Source of the DNA: a virus
Length of the DNA: 48,365 bases
IMG/VR virus record: IMGVR_UViG_3300036830_000164
Location: 1-48,365 of that record
Direction: 5' to 3' (one strand)
The notes beneath the pieces were generated by a model. It was given only the letters and a program-made list of their open reading frames with translations, was not told the origin of the DNA and searched no databases. Every line of letters begins with the position of its first letter. Position 1 is the stretch's first letter. Shown piece after piece: positions 22,892 to 31,549 of the stretch. Made by a program: the position numbers and the translations under genes.

Positions 22892-22966
22892 ATGACACCA
22901 AGCGTTGGGCTTATCGTCCACTACGTCAGCCACGGCACGCCGGGCGGGGACCCGGAGTTCCCCTGA
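22892..22966 (+). CDS. 24-aa ORF, apparently truncated relative of a small phage protein
   Basis: MTPSVGLIVHYVSHGTPGGD then PEFP and stop, preceded by GGAAGGGGAACGGGG. The IVHYVS.GTP start recalls an actinophage protein family that normally continues well beyond this point; that resemblance is from memory and was not searched. Here a TGA ends it at 24 residues with no continuing frame of similar quality, so it is probably a decayed gene. Confidence 0.45.
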   Translation: MTPSVGLIVHYVSHGTPGGDPEFP

Positions 22967-23024
22967 CGGGCGCGGGGTGACGCGGCGTACGCAACCGGTC
23001 ATGTGGTGGTAGCACAATGTGATC

Positions 23025-23579
23025 ATGAGCGACCAACCACCGGCCGCCGCGCCGGCCGCTAACGGCTCGTCCGCCCCGCAGGACCCGATGGCCCTGGTCC
23101 ACAAAATCCTCGCCCAGATGCCCGGCATGGTCGCCAGCGCCCTGGCGTCCGCGCTCCAGCAGGCACCGGCCCGGTCCGGTCTGATGTGCGCGCAGTGCCT
23201 GATCGCCCGTGGCCAGTGGGAGGCAGCCCACATAGGCGAACTCAGGGCCGCGCACGCGATGGCCCTGGACGAGGCGGGGATCGCCGGGACCGACCCCCGG
23301 GCGGGCGGGCTGGACCTGACCCGGTTCCTGCGGCCGGGCCTGCTCCCCGGTGGCAGCGACGCGGCACCGCCACAGTTCGACGCCTGCGTGATGGTGGCAG
23401 GCACCGGGTACTGCGCGGCCCACACACCAGGCAACCCCGCCGCCGCCGCGGTGGGGGCACAGGGAAGCCTGATCCAGGTGCCCGCCGGGGTGGGGGTGCA
23501 TGCCGCCTACCGGATAGCTACGACCGCCCAGGGGCTGCCAGGAGTACCGGAGGGTGTCGTGGCCGGGCTGCGGGGCTAG
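23025..23579 (+). CDS. Hypothetical phage protein
   Basis: 184 aa from ATG 23025 (a GTG two codons earlier is possible). Seen: Ala/Pro-rich start, LVHKILAQMPGMVASALASA helix, GLMCAQCLIARGQWEAAHIG with a CxxC, and FDACVMVAGTGYCAAHTPGN. Two Cys pairs and nearby His could bind a metal. No named family. In the small-gene block upstream of the terminase. Confidence 0.6.
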   Translation: MSDQPPAAAPAANGSSAPQDPMALVHKILAQMPGMVASALASALQQAPARSGLMCAQCLIARGQWEAAHIGELRAAHAMALDEAGIAGTDPRAGGLDLTRFLRPGLLPGGSDAAPPQFDACVMVAGTGYCAAHTPGNPAAAAVGAQGSLIQVPAGVGVHAAYRIATTAQGLPGVPEGVVAGLRG

Positions 23580-23581
23580 GG

Positions 23582-23860
23582 GTGGGCACCTACCGGAAGA
23601 AGCCGGTTGCCATCGAAGCCGTCCGGTACACCGGGTCGAACCGCCGCGAGGTCCTCCAGTTCATCTACCCATCGATGTCCGAGGACGGGCTGCACGGCGC
23701 TGAGGTGATGGCTCTCCCCGTTGTGATCGGAACCCTCGAAGGCGACATGACGGTCAGCCCCGGCGACTGGGTGATCAAAGGTGTCGCCGGCGAATTTTAC
23801 CCGTGCAAGCCCGACATTTTCCAGGCCACCTATGAGCCGGCGGAGGCTGCCGGTGGATGA
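23582..23860 (+). CDS. Phage PGDW-type small protein
   Basis: 92 aa from GTG, two bases after the previous stop. Seen: TYRKKPVAIEAVRYTG at the start, TLEGDMTVSPGDWVIKGVAG, EFYPCKPDIFQATYE at the end. This YRKKPV...PGDW...GEFYPCKPDIF pattern is widely seen in tailed phages and prophages; function is not known. A firm phage marker. Confidence 0.8.
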   Translation: MGTYRKKPVAIEAVRYTGSNRREVLQFIYPSMSEDGLHGAEVMALPVVIGTLEGDMTVSPGDWVIKGVAGEFYPCKPDIFQATYEPAEAAGG

Positions 23861-24419
23861 CTGCCCCTTCTGCCAGCGCATCAAGGCTGGCGAGTACACC
23901 GGCCAGTCCTACGGCGTGGTCACATTCGAGCCGCTGCATCCGGTCACAGCCGGGCACCTGCTGGTCGTCCCCCGCCAGCATGTGCGTCACGCCGCGACCG
24001 CACCGAGCGTCACCGCCGAGGTCATGCGGCAGGCGGCCGGGATCGCCGGAAAGCTGGACACCGCCGCGAACATCATCACGTCGATCGGGGCGGACGCCAC
24101 GCAAACCGTCTTCCATCTCCACGTCCACGTGATCCCCCGCCGGCGCGGCGATGGGCTGCACCTGCCGTGGACCGGCCAGTCGGCGGAGGCGGAAGCGGTG
24201 GCGGCCGAGCGGCAGCGCATCAAGCTGGCCGTCCTCGGCTGCCGTGACTGCGGCGAGATCCACGAGCCCCGGAACGCGCCCCTGACGTTCGGCAACCCCA
24301 CGGGCGTCACCTGGCGTGATCCGGGCGATGGCCACGCCTACGCCGCCCGGTACGTCGTCCTCGGCGGCAGCAACGGGCTGCCCGCCGCGTGGGACAGGCT
24401 CACGGAGCCGCCACCGTGA
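23853..24419 (+). CDS. HIT-family (histidine triad) protein with C-terminal extension
   Basis: 188 aa from GTG 23853 after GGCGGAGG. Seen: DDCPFCQRIKAGEY, PVTAGHLLVVPRQHV and the triad HLHVHVIPRRRGDG with His88, His90, His92. Known: HIT proteins hydrolyse or transfer nucleotidyl groups (for example adenosine-linked substrates). The residual 60 residues contain CRDCG and a small beta region not typical of HIT. Acts in the cytosol; a phage role in nucleotide metabolism is inferred. Confidence 0.85.
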   Translation: MDDCPFCQRIKAGEYTGQSYGVVTFEPLHPVTAGHLLVVPRQHVRHAATAPSVTAEVMRQAAGIAGKLDTAANIITSIGADATQTVFHLHVHVIPRRRGDGLHLPWTGQSAEAEAVAAERQRIKLAVLGCRDCGEIHEPRNAPLTFGNPTGVTWRDPGDGHAYAARYVVLGGSNGLPAAWDRLTEPPP

Positions 24420-24793
24420 CCGCTCCCGTCGTCACCGTCACCCCCACCATCATGGGCGGCACGGTGGCCCGCTGGTACCGGGACGAGCGGTCGGCGGAGA
24501 ACGGCCGGCCGGTGCTCAGCGCGTCACGCGACGGGGTGATGGTCCACGGTGAGGTCTACGTGGCCAGCGACCGCGGCCACTGGCACCTGCCCGGAGAGTG
24601 GATCGACAGTGCCCGGGAAGCCCACGCCGCCCTCACCGCCGACCGCAGGGCATACCTCGGGCATCTCGCCACCCATACGCACCCGTTCTTCGGCCCGCTG
24701 GTGCCGGTGGCGAACCCAGCCGGTGAAGGGCACGAACGCGGCGAACGCGGCCAGGAGGAAAAACGCGGGCGGCATGAGGCAGACCAGACGTAG
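24416..24793 (+). CDS. Hypothetical protein
   Basis: 125 aa; GTG fixed by GTGA overlap. Seen: VARWYRDERSAENGRPVLSA, GHWHLPGEWIDSAREAHAAL, then a highly charged, disordered-looking C-terminus (EGHERGERGQEEKRGRHEAD). No family recognised. Confidence 0.55.
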   Translation: MTAPVVTVTPTIMGGTVARWYRDERSAENGRPVLSASRDGVMVHGEVYVASDRGHWHLPGEWIDSAREAHAALTADRRAYLGHLATHTHPFFGPLVPVANPAGEGHERGERGQEEKRGRHEADQT

Positions 24794-24843
24794 CTAGCGG
24801 AGAGGCGGCGATTGCCGCAGGTCAAGCCTATCGGGGGGTTGGT

Positions 24844-25890
24844 ATGACCAGGCAAAAATACTGGGCGCATTCGGAGCCGGTTTCGCAGCAGGCGGAGGCA
24901 GGGGAAAGTCAGCAGGAGTGCGCCCGCGACCAGTGGTGCAGCGGGTACCGGCTGGTCCCGCAGGACGGCGGCGGATCGCGGCGGGAACCCGGCCTGAGCT
25001 ACCAGGCGTTCTGCGGGCCCGACGTGGCCCTGATCACCGGGTACCTGTCCGCCCAGGGGCTGCCGTCCGCCTACGGCCGGCTGGCGGCGGAGATCGGGGA
25101 CCCGCCCAGGGCCGGGACGTTGATCCGTGTCCCGTTCGGCCCCCGGATGCTCCTGTCGGAGTATTACGACATGCTCATGCACCGGATCCGCGACGCCCTG
25201 TGCTCCTACGAGGAACGGGTCAGGACCGCGGCGAGCCTGGCCCCGCTCGACACCCGCCACTCCTCCCACCGTGACGGCCGCCTCGCCGTCGACCAGGCCG
25301 CCCGCATCCTGTCCGCTCACCTGTCCGCGTTCCTGGCGCTGCCACCGGAGCCGATGCTGCGCCACATCCCCTCCGCCGAGCTCACCCGCACCCCATGGCA
25401 GGACGCGGTCGTGCTGCGCCGCCAGGACGGCATGGCCACCCTGCTCGGCGACTTCTCCGGCGCCGAAGGCGGCAACGAGATATTCGACCTGTACCGCCGC
25501 TGCCTGTCCGCCCTCGGCGAGGTCGCCACCCAGCCGGAGATCTTCGACGGCATCCCGTGCCGCTCCTGCGGTGTCATGGGCCTCGAGCGGGCCGAGCCGC
25601 CGAGCGACCCGAAGACCGAGGCGGACTACTCCCGGTGCCCCAGCTTCTCCTGCGGGGACCGGATGAAGCTGGGCACCTACCGCGCCTGGGTGGCGCGCTA
25701 CACCGCCTGGGCGTCGTCGCTTGGGACGCTGACGTGCCGGCGGTGCGAGAATGGCACCTGCGAGCAGTGCGTCTACGTCGGGTGCGAGTGCGCGGCGGCG
25801 GGGCACTGGCGGGCCGCGTTAACGCTGTCCGCAGATCATGTGACACGCCGCACATGGTCTCTGACTTGCGCAAACGCCACGGACCAATAA
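24844..25890 (+). CDS. Hypothetical phage protein with Cys-rich zinc modules
   Basis: 348 aa after GGGGGG. Seen: a helical body (SEYYDMLMHRIRDALCSYEE, AARILSAHLSAFLAL), then PCRSCGVMG...CPSFSCGD and a C-terminal six-Cys module CRRCENGTCEQCVYVGCECA. The six-Cys spacing (CX2CX4CX2CX4CXC) is identical to that in the 35-aa protein at 31830. Role unknown. Typical of genes between the early small-gene block and the terminase in actinophages. Confidence 0.65.
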   Translation: MTRQKYWAHSEPVSQQAEAGESQQECARDQWCSGYRLVPQDGGGSRREPGLSYQAFCGPDVALITGYLSAQGLPSAYGRLAAEIGDPPRAGTLIRVPFGPRMLLSEYYDMLMHRIRDALCSYEERVRTAASLAPLDTRHSSHRDGRLAVDQAARILSAHLSAFLALPPEPMLRHIPSAELTRTPWQDAVVLRRQDGMATLLGDFSGAEGGNEIFDLYRRCLSALGEVATQPEIFDGIPCRSCGVMGLERAEPPSDPKTEADYSRCPSFSCGDRMKLGTYRAWVARYTAWASSLGTLTCRRCENGTCEQCVYVGCECAAAGHWRAALTLSADHVTRRTWSLTCANATDQ

Positions 25891-25913
25891 CACTGTCCTC
25901 TGACAGCAGTGCC

Positions 25914-25940
25914 ATGCCCCGGATCACTTCTCCGGGGCAT
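25914..25940 (+). terminator. Hairpin terminator after 25890
   Basis: Perfect 10-bp stem ATGCCCCGGA / TCCGGGGCAT with a 7-base loop, followed by TCGTGTTT. A smaller stem CTGTC/GACAG lies just before it (25893-25906). It would end the upstream transcript before the excisionase-like gene. Confidence 0.8.
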
Positions 25941-25967
25941 TCGTGTTTCCGGGAGCGGGGTGAGCCC

Positions 25968-26249
25968 ATGCTCCCCGAGCGAGGCGACGGCCTGCTGAAC
26001 ACCGCGGCGGCAGCAAGGCTGGTTGGTGTCAAGCCGCCCACGATCCGCCGCTGGCGCTACCTCGGCTACCTCCGCACAGCCGGCACGGACGAGCGCGGCT
26101 TCCCGCTCCACCACCCGGCCGATGTCCGCGAGGCCGACCTCATCGCCACCGAGAAGGGGCTGAGTGGCAACGGGCTCAACCCGCGCAAGCAGCGGGGCAA
26201 GCCGCGGGGCTACCGGCCAGACGCCGCACCGTTTCCCGCCGTCGCCTGA
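25968..26249 (+). CDS. MerR/excisionase-like helix-turn-helix protein
   Basis: 93 aa from ATG 25968. Seen: LLNTAAAARLVGVKPPTIRR then WRYLGYLRTAGTDERGFPLH, the N-terminal HTH and wing of MerR/Xis/AlpA-type proteins, followed by HPADVREADLIA and a basic tail. Known: such proteins bind DNA as excision factors or local regulators. Standing alone downstream of a terminator, it may regulate the morphogenesis block. Confidence 0.75.
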   Translation: MLPERGDGLLNTAAAARLVGVKPPTIRRWRYLGYLRTAGTDERGFPLHHPADVREADLIATEKGLSGNGLNPRKQRGKPRGYRPDAAPFPAVA

Positions 26250-26265
26250 GCGGAGGTGACCCGCG

Positions 26266-26490
26266 ATGACCGATCACGCCCCGGTCGAGCAGATCACCCA
26301 CACCGTGAGCGTCATCTGCACCTCCACGGGGCCGCTCGTCACCGGCGTTGAGGACCCGTGGCCCGCCACCGTCCTGGCCGACGTCGAGGCGTTCTGCTAC
26401 GCGCTGCGCAAACGGGGCGCCAAAGATGACCTGGTGATCGGCGGGGCGCGGGAACTGTCCGCCGTGCTGGACCTCGGCGGCGGCCGGTGA
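26266..26490 (+). CDS. Hypothetical small protein
   Basis: 74 aa; GCGGAGGTGACC site. Seen: QITHTVSVICTSTGPLVTGV then ATVLADVEAFCYALRKRGAK and VIGGARELSAVLD. No family recognised. Coupled by GTGA overlap to the next gene, just before the terminase genes. Confidence 0.6.
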   Translation: MTDHAPVEQITHTVSVICTSTGPLVTGVEDPWPATVLADVEAFCYALRKRGAKDDLVIGGARELSAVLDLGGGR

Positions 26491-26723
26491 ACCCGGGCGG
26501 CCCCTGGAACGGCTGGTCGGCCTACTGGCTAGCCTGGCTCGCCCTCGGCTTCCTGGTGCCCGAGCTGATCGCCTTGTTCACCAACCCGGCCAACACGCTG
26601 AGCTGGCAGGTTTGGCGGCTCGCCGGGGTCGGCCAGCCCGGCGCCTGGTCCTTCGCCCACTTCATCGTCGCCGCGTTCTGCATCTGGCTCGCCGGCCACT
26701 TCGTCCTCGGCCTCTGGAGGTGA
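26487..26723 (+). CDS. Small membrane protein
   Basis: 78 aa from GTG. Seen: two hydrophobic segments (about 11-31 with YWLAWLALGFLVPELIALF, and 55-77 with FAHFIVAAFCIWLAGHFVLG). Could be a holin-like or simple membrane protein; its place just before the terminase is common for such ORFs in actinophages. Confidence 0.6.
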   Translation: MNPGGPWNGWSAYWLAWLALGFLVPELIALFTNPANTLSWQVWRLAGVGQPGAWSFAHFIVAAFCIWLAGHFVLGLWR

Positions 26724-26727
26724 CCGG

Positions 26728-27267
26728 ATGCCACGCCGCCGCCAGCAGGAGTCGATAGAGCGGGACGCCCGGGCACTGGACCTGCACTGCCAGGGGATGA
26801 CGTACCAGCAGATCGCCACCGCGCTCGGGTGGAAGGGCAGCGGGACCGCGTTTCATGCTGTGAAGCGGGGGATCGCCGACCGGCAGCGGAACGCGCTCGC
26901 GCAGGTCGATCACTTCACGCTGGCCGTGGAGCGGATTCAGGACGGCCTGCGCAAATGCCAGGAGATCATCGAGACCGAGCACTTCGCGGTCGCCCCCGGG
27001 GGCAAGATCGCCACTATCTGGGACTCCGGGTCGCAGATGGAAGTGCCGGTACTCGACGACGGGCCGAAGCAGCGGGCCATCACCGAGATGCGGCACCTGA
27101 ACGACCAGCTGATCCGCTTGCAAGGGCTGAATGCGCCCACAAAGCAGCGGGTGGAAGTGGTCACGCAGGACGTGGTGAACGACGAGATCGCACGGCTCGT
27201 GAACGAGGTCAGGGAGCTAGCCAATGCCAGCGAGACCGCTGGTCCAGGCATCCCAGTCGAGCCTTGA
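26728..27267 (+). CDS. Terminase small subunit (likely)
   Basis: 179 aa; TGGAGGTGACC site. Seen: N-terminal HTH (ALDLHCQGMTYQQIATALGW with GSGTAFHAVKR), long helical middle and a C-terminal RHLNDQLIRLQGLNAPTKQR. Known: small terminases recognise the packaging start and pass DNA to the large subunit. The stop lies inside the large-subunit gene (44-base overlap), tying it to packaging. Confidence 0.75.
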   Translation: MPRRRQQESIERDARALDLHCQGMTYQQIATALGWKGSGTAFHAVKRGIADRQRNALAQVDHFTLAVERIQDGLRKCQEIIETEHFAVAPGGKIATIWDSGSQMEVPVLDDGPKQRAITEMRHLNDQLIRLQGLNAPTKQRVEVVTQDVVNDEIARLVNEVRELANASETAGPGIPVEP

Positions 27268-28930
27268 GGCCCTCGCCCGGCTGCGGGCGCAGAAGGAAGC
27301 GCTCGAGGCGCGGAAGCTGGCAAGGCTGGACGTCTTCTCGCTGATCGGGTATGAGCCGAACTGCCTGCCCCGGTTCGCCGAGCGCAAGCGGATTGCCACC
27401 GCGATGGGGGTTCGTGACCCGTTCGACCGGCAGGTGACTGAGGCGGGGGGGCTGCCGGAGCCGTGCGGGAAGTGCCCGCAGGAGCTTTTTCATACTGCGA
27501 CCGAGTTCGACCTGCTTTTCGGGGGCTCCGCGGGTGGCGGCAAAAGTGTGGCTCTTGTGGCAGAAGGGCTCAAATGGTGCGCCCGGCATGCGGGGCTGCG
27601 GGTCCTGCTGGTCCGCCGGTCCTATGACGAACTGGAAGAAAGCATCTTCCCGGCACTGCGCAAATTCGGCAACGGCGAGGCGCTCGGTGCCAGGTTCAAC
27701 AAAGTCACCCGCGAGCTGTCGTTCCCGAACGGGTCGCTGTTCCGCTTCCGGTACCTCGAAACCGTGGACGACGCCGCCCGCAGGCAAGGCGGCGAGGCGC
27801 AACTTCTGCTGGTCGACGAGTACACGCTGCTCAGCCCCGGCATCGTGGACTTCCTGCGGTTCGAGCGGCTGCGGTCCGGTGCCGGACAGCCGGTCATCGG
27901 GGTGCGCTGCACCGCCAACCCGGGCGGCATCGGCCACTCCGCCGCCGTCACCCGCTACATCGAGCCCACCGAGTACGGCCGCAGGATCGTCACCGACGAG
28001 CACGGCCTGACCGTCCGGTTCATCCCCGCCCGGGCCACGCAGAACCCGCACCTTGACTCCGGCTACGTCAAGCGGCTCGACGCCATCCCCGACCCTAACC
28101 GCCGTGCCGCCATGCGCGACGGCGACTGGTCGGTGTTCTCCGGCATGGTGTTCCCCGACTTCAACCCGGACCGGCACGTCGTGGAACCGATCGGCCTCCC
28201 CGCCTCGTGGCTGCGCTACAGCAGCGTTGACTGGGGCTACACCGCCCCCTGGGCCGTGCTGTGGGCCGCCGTGGACGAGGACTCCCGCGCGTGGATCTAC
28301 CGGGAGATATACGAAAAAGGCGTCGGGGAGGAAGAACAGGCCCGGCGCATCCTCGCGGCCGAGAACGACGGCGAGCACATCACCGCACGCTGGGCGGACG
28401 ACGCCATGTGGGCGCTGCGCGGCGACGCCAAGCCGATCTCCAGCGTCTACGCGGACGGCGGCGTCCACCTCACGGCCGCAGGCAAGGGGCCGGGGTCGCG
28501 GGTGCAGGGCTGGCAGCGGTGGCATTCCTACCTGGCCGAAGACCCGGCCTGCCCCCATCACCGGGCGCAGGGGTGGGAAACCTGCCCGAAGATCCACATC
28601 TTCTCCACCTGCCGCAACCTGATACGCGAGATCCGCTCGCTCCCGTACGCCACAGTGGGCAACCTCGAAGACTCCGACCCCAAGGCCGACGACCATAGCC
28701 TCGACGCTGGCCGGTACCTCCTGATCAACCTCGGCGGCGGTGCCCAGTGGTTCGACTCCACCCCCTCAGCCACGCCGCTGAGCCCAGGCGGCCCGCTGGC
28801 CCCCCTCGGGAAGTTCGCCGTCCGCGACACCCGCACCCCCCAGCTCGCCGCGGCCTCCGCAGGGCCCGGGCGGCGGCAGGGCGGCACCCAGACCTGGGAA
28901 GACGCACTAGCGGCCTCACAGCCCACCTGA
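27224..28930 (+). CDS. Terminase large subunit
   Basis: 568 aa. Seen: FDLLFGGSAGGGKS with Walker A at 100-108, VLLVRRSYDELEES, Walker B AQLLLVDEYTLLS (194-199 core), TANPGG motif III, and a nuclease domain with YSSVDWGYTAPWA (Asp337) and a C-terminal DDHSLDAGRYLL. Full length for TerL. Known: an ATP-driven motor that packages phage DNA and cuts it. Functions with the portal encoded next. Confidence 0.93.
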   Translation: MPARPLVQASQSSLEALARLRAQKEALEARKLARLDVFSLIGYEPNCLPRFAERKRIATAMGVRDPFDRQVTEAGGLPEPCGKCPQELFHTATEFDLLFGGSAGGGKSVALVAEGLKWCARHAGLRVLLVRRSYDELEESIFPALRKFGNGEALGARFNKVTRELSFPNGSLFRFRYLETVDDAARRQGGEAQLLLVDEYTLLSPGIVDFLRFERLRSGAGQPVIGVRCTANPGGIGHSAAVTRYIEPTEYGRRIVTDEHGLTVRFIPARATQNPHLDSGYVKRLDAIPDPNRRAAMRDGDWSVFSGMVFPDFNPDRHVVEPIGLPASWLRYSSVDWGYTAPWAVLWAAVDEDSRAWIYREIYEKGVGEEEQARRILAAENDGEHITARWADDAMWALRGDAKPISSVYADGGVHLTAAGKGPGSRVQGWQRWHSYLAEDPACPHHRAQGWETCPKIHIFSTCRNLIREIRSLPYATVGNLEDSDPKADDHSLDAGRYLLINLGGGAQWFDSTPSATPLSPGGPLAPLGKFAVRDTRTPQLAAASAGPGRRQGGTQTWEDALAASQPT

Positions 28931-28949
28931 ACCGGTCCCGGGAGGTACG

Positions 28950-30869
28950 GTGCCCCTGACCGATCTCCTGCCGTGGCGTGTGGCCGAGCGGAAACGGAAC
29001 GCCGCGCCCCCCACCACCCCCGCACCCATCCCGGCAGGGTTCGCCGGGAAACTGCCGGCCCGGTCCGGGTTCGTCCTCGGGGTGCCCCCGCAGGGGACCG
29101 ACGCGAACGACTACACCCAGGGCGCGGCCACCGAGACCGACCGGGCGACCCTCCTGCAGGAACTGTGGGAGGAGTACCTGCGGTGCCCGTGGTCGTGGGC
29201 GTGTGTCAACGCGATCGCCCGCACCGTCACCGCGGGCGGCCTGGTCCAGAAGTGGGACTCCGACACCGGCGAGGGCGACCAGAAGCAGCCTGACAAGCCG
29301 GCGCAGGTGCTGGCGTTCGAGCGGCTGCTGGCGTTCTGCAACCCGGAGCAGGACATCCGGCAGCTGATGCGCAACGTGGTCGCCGACCTGCAGGTGTTCG
29401 CGGACGCGTTCATCGAGGTCGTGTGGCTGGGCAACCTGCCGGTGGCCCTGTACAACCAGGACTGCCCCACGACGTTCCCGGTGACCAACGAGCACGGGGA
29501 CGTGTCCAGGTACAAGCAGGTCACCGAGTACGGGCAGGAAGCGGAGTTCGAGCCCCGCCAGATCATCCACATCAGCCTCGGGTCGGCCCGCCCGTCGATG
29601 CTGGGGGTCAGCCCGACGCATGCGGCTGAGGAGTCGATCGTCGCGTGGATGTACCTGCACTCGTGCGAGAAGGAGGCGGCCCGGCGGGGTTTGCCGCCGA
29701 ACGTCCACGCCGACCACCCGGCCGGGACGCCGGAGCCTGAGGTCAGGAAGTGGCAGGACCAGTACCAGGTCAGCAACATCGGGCCGCAGAACGTGGGGAC
29801 GCCGATCACCACCAGGGGTGGCGGCAAGGTCACCGAGCTTCAGTCGGCGAAGCTGACGGACATTCTGGCGGCGAAGAAGGAAGCCCGGAACGAGATCATC
29901 TCCAGCTACGGTGTGCCGCCGGCGAAGGTCGGGGTCATCGAGTCGGGCAACTTGGGCGGCGGTACCGGGAGCGACCAGAACAAGACGTACTTTATTGACC
30001 TGATCAACCCGATAGCCCAGCTGATCGCGGAGAAGCTCCAGTTCGCCCTCGGCGTGAAGGCGTTCGGCGTCACCGGCTGGCACGTCGCGTTCAACGGCGT
30101 CGACTACCGCGACGACCAGACCATCGAGAACATCCGCGACATGCGGCTTCGCAACGGCGCCTGGACCCGCAACCGGTACGCCGCCGACATCGGGGAGCCC
30201 CCGGTTGAGGGCGGCAATGACCCGGTGCTGGTCGCCCGGCAGGACATCGTCCTGTGGCGCGACATGGCCGACCGGTCCCGGGCAGGCGTCGAGGCGCTCA
30301 CCAGAGACCCGGCCACCGGCCCGGACGGGCCAGCACCGAATGGCCCCCGGAAGCCAGGACCGGCGCCCACGGCGGGCCCCGGGTCGGCCGCGGGTAACGA
30401 GACCATCCGGGCCATCGTCGCGGCGGTCGTCGCCGAACTGCGCACCGGGGACTCAGTCCTCGAGCACACCCCGGCGCTCACCACGGCGCAGCGGGTCCGG
30501 AACCAGCTAAGCCGCAACTTCCCGGCCTCGTCGGCCGGCTGGGTGGATGACGCCACCTGGCAGGACGGGATCGTGCACGTCCCGGTGGACCAGATCGGCA
30601 CCGAGCACGCCGCGTCGTGGGCGGCCGCGCATGACGGCCCCGATGTGAAGCGGCTCCAGCGCAAGCTCCGGAAGACCGGGAAGCTCAAGCCGCTGATCCT
30701 GGTGTCCACCCCGGGCAGCGCGAAGTACGTCATCGCTGACGGCCACCATCACGCCCTCGCCGCGATCAAGGCGGGTGCCAGCACTGTCCGCGCCTACGTC
30801 GGCCATGTGGACTCCGACACCGGCGACTGGGACGTGATGGTTACGCATCAGCACCGGAAGGCGGCCTAG
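28950..30869 (+). CDS. Portal protein with C-terminal ParB-like domain
   Basis: 639 aa from GTG after GGGAGGT. Seen: portal body (WAWEYLR-type start AGCVNAIARTV replaced here by WSWACVNAIARTVTAGGLVQ, then FADAFIEVVWLGNLPVALYN and GVPPAKVGVIESGNLGGGTG) up to about residue 450. The last 140 residues differ: IVHVPVDQI, KLRKTGKLKPLILV and YVIADGHHHALAAIKAG, the ParB/sulfiredoxin-fold signature. Known: portals form the dodecameric gate for packaging. The fused domain is not part of classical portals; a nucleotide- or DNA-binding role is inferred. Confidence 0.87.
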   Translation: MPLTDLLPWRVAERKRNAAPPTTPAPIPAGFAGKLPARSGFVLGVPPQGTDANDYTQGAATETDRATLLQELWEEYLRCPWSWACVNAIARTVTAGGLVQKWDSDTGEGDQKQPDKPAQVLAFERLLAFCNPEQDIRQLMRNVVADLQVFADAFIEVVWLGNLPVALYNQDCPTTFPVTNEHGDVSRYKQVTEYGQEAEFEPRQIIHISLGSARPSMLGVSPTHAAEESIVAWMYLHSCEKEAARRGLPPNVHADHPAGTPEPEVRKWQDQYQVSNIGPQNVGTPITTRGGGKVTELQSAKLTDILAAKKEARNEIISSYGVPPAKVGVIESGNLGGGTGSDQNKTYFIDLINPIAQLIAEKLQFALGVKAFGVTGWHVAFNGVDYRDDQTIENIRDMRLRNGAWTRNRYAADIGEPPVEGGNDPVLVARQDIVLWRDMADRSRAGVEALTRDPATGPDGPAPNGPRKPGPAPTAGPGSAAGNETIRAIVAAVVAELRTGDSVLEHTPALTTAQRVRNQLSRNFPASSAGWVDDATWQDGIVHVPVDQIGTEHAASWAAAHDGPDVKRLQRKLRKTGKLKPLILVSTPGSAKYVIADGHHHALAAIKAGASTVRAYVGHVDSDTGDWDVMVTHQHRKAA

Positions 30870-31049
30870 ATGAACATGCTCGAACTGCTTCGCCGCCTGC
30901 TGGAACTCGGCGCGCTGGGCCTGGCCATCGCTGTGACGGTGCTGGTGTTCGCGTCCGCCGGGCCGCTCCAGCTGCGGTGGGACCTCACTGTCGTCGCCTT
31001 GCTCGCGGTCGCGGCCGACGCCGCGCTGCGCCCCGGCCGGCCCGCCTGA
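30870..31049 (+). CDS. Small membrane protein
   Basis: 59 aa; ATG overlaps the portal TAG by one base (TAGATG). Seen: amphipathic start MNMLELLRRLLELGALGLAI and two hydrophobic segments (about 13-29 and 40-51). Predicted membrane protein; unknown role. Too short for long-ORF listings, but perfect junctions support it. Confidence 0.6.
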   Translation: MNMLELLRRLLELGALGLAIAVTVLVFASAGPLQLRWDLTVVALLAVAADAALRPGRPA

Positions 31050-31069
31050 ACATGGAGGGGAAACCAAGC

Positions 31070-31393
31070 GTGCCCGAGACCTATGAGGGCGTCATCAGTC
31101 TCCGGTGGCGCCTGCGCCCAGGTGCCGGCCGGCACACCATGCCGCTGCTCGGCTCCCTGGTCGTGATCACGGACACGGCGGCCGGGGCGGACATCGCCAC
31201 AGCCACCGACGTCCAGATCCACGCACCGGTCCACGGCGTTGTGACAGCGGACCTGACGCTGCTCACCGGCGCCGATGGCCGCCCGATCGGCAACGACGGG
31301 AAAGTCACCCTCGACGGCGACGGGCAGCCCCGCACGGGCGTCTTCAGGTACATGGTGGCCGAGGTGCAGACGAGCAGGCCCACAGCCCAGTGA
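31070..31393 (+). CDS. Hypothetical structural-region protein
   Basis: 107 aa. GTG 31070 is chosen because a GGAGGGG site lies 8-15 bases upstream; an ATG at 31052 overlaps that site. Seen: EGVISLRWRLRPGAGRHTMP, LGSLVVITDTAAGADIATAT, LDGDGQPRTGVFRYMVAEV. Beta-rich; no family recognised. GTGA overlap to the next gene. Confidence 0.6.
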   Translation: MPETYEGVISLRWRLRPGAGRHTMPLLGSLVVITDTAAGADIATATDVQIHAPVHGVVTADLTLLTGADGRPIGNDGKVTLDGDGQPRTGVFRYMVAEVQTSRPTAQ

Positions 31394-31536
31394 GCGACCA
31401 GCCGCCGCAGCAGCCCCCGCCTGAGCAGCCGTACACCCTCCCGGGGACCACCCCGGCATGGGAGCCGTCCACGCTGCCGAACCGGCCTGTGACCGCGGCC
31501 GACGCGACCCCGTTCCTTCAGAAGATCATCGCGTAG
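31390..31536 (+). CDS. Small Pro-rich protein
   Basis: 48 aa from GTG with GTGA overlap. Seen: SDQPPQQPPPEQPYTLPGTT and ending ADATPFLQKIIA. Likely disordered. Function unknown; support is the junction and coding context. Confidence 0.5.
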   Translation: MSDQPPQQPPPEQPYTLPGTTPAWEPSTLPNRPVTAADATPFLQKIIA

Positions 31537-31549
31537 CCAAGAGGAGCCG

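Noticed and set aside
22892-22966. Full-length phage gene
   Set aside because: TGA stops it after 24 residues and no neighbouring frame continues convincingly, so it is listed only as a short, probably decayed ORF.
27209-28696. 495-aa minus-strand frame opposite the large terminase
   Set aside because: Shadow of the terminase; Val/Gly/Asp-rich without domain features.
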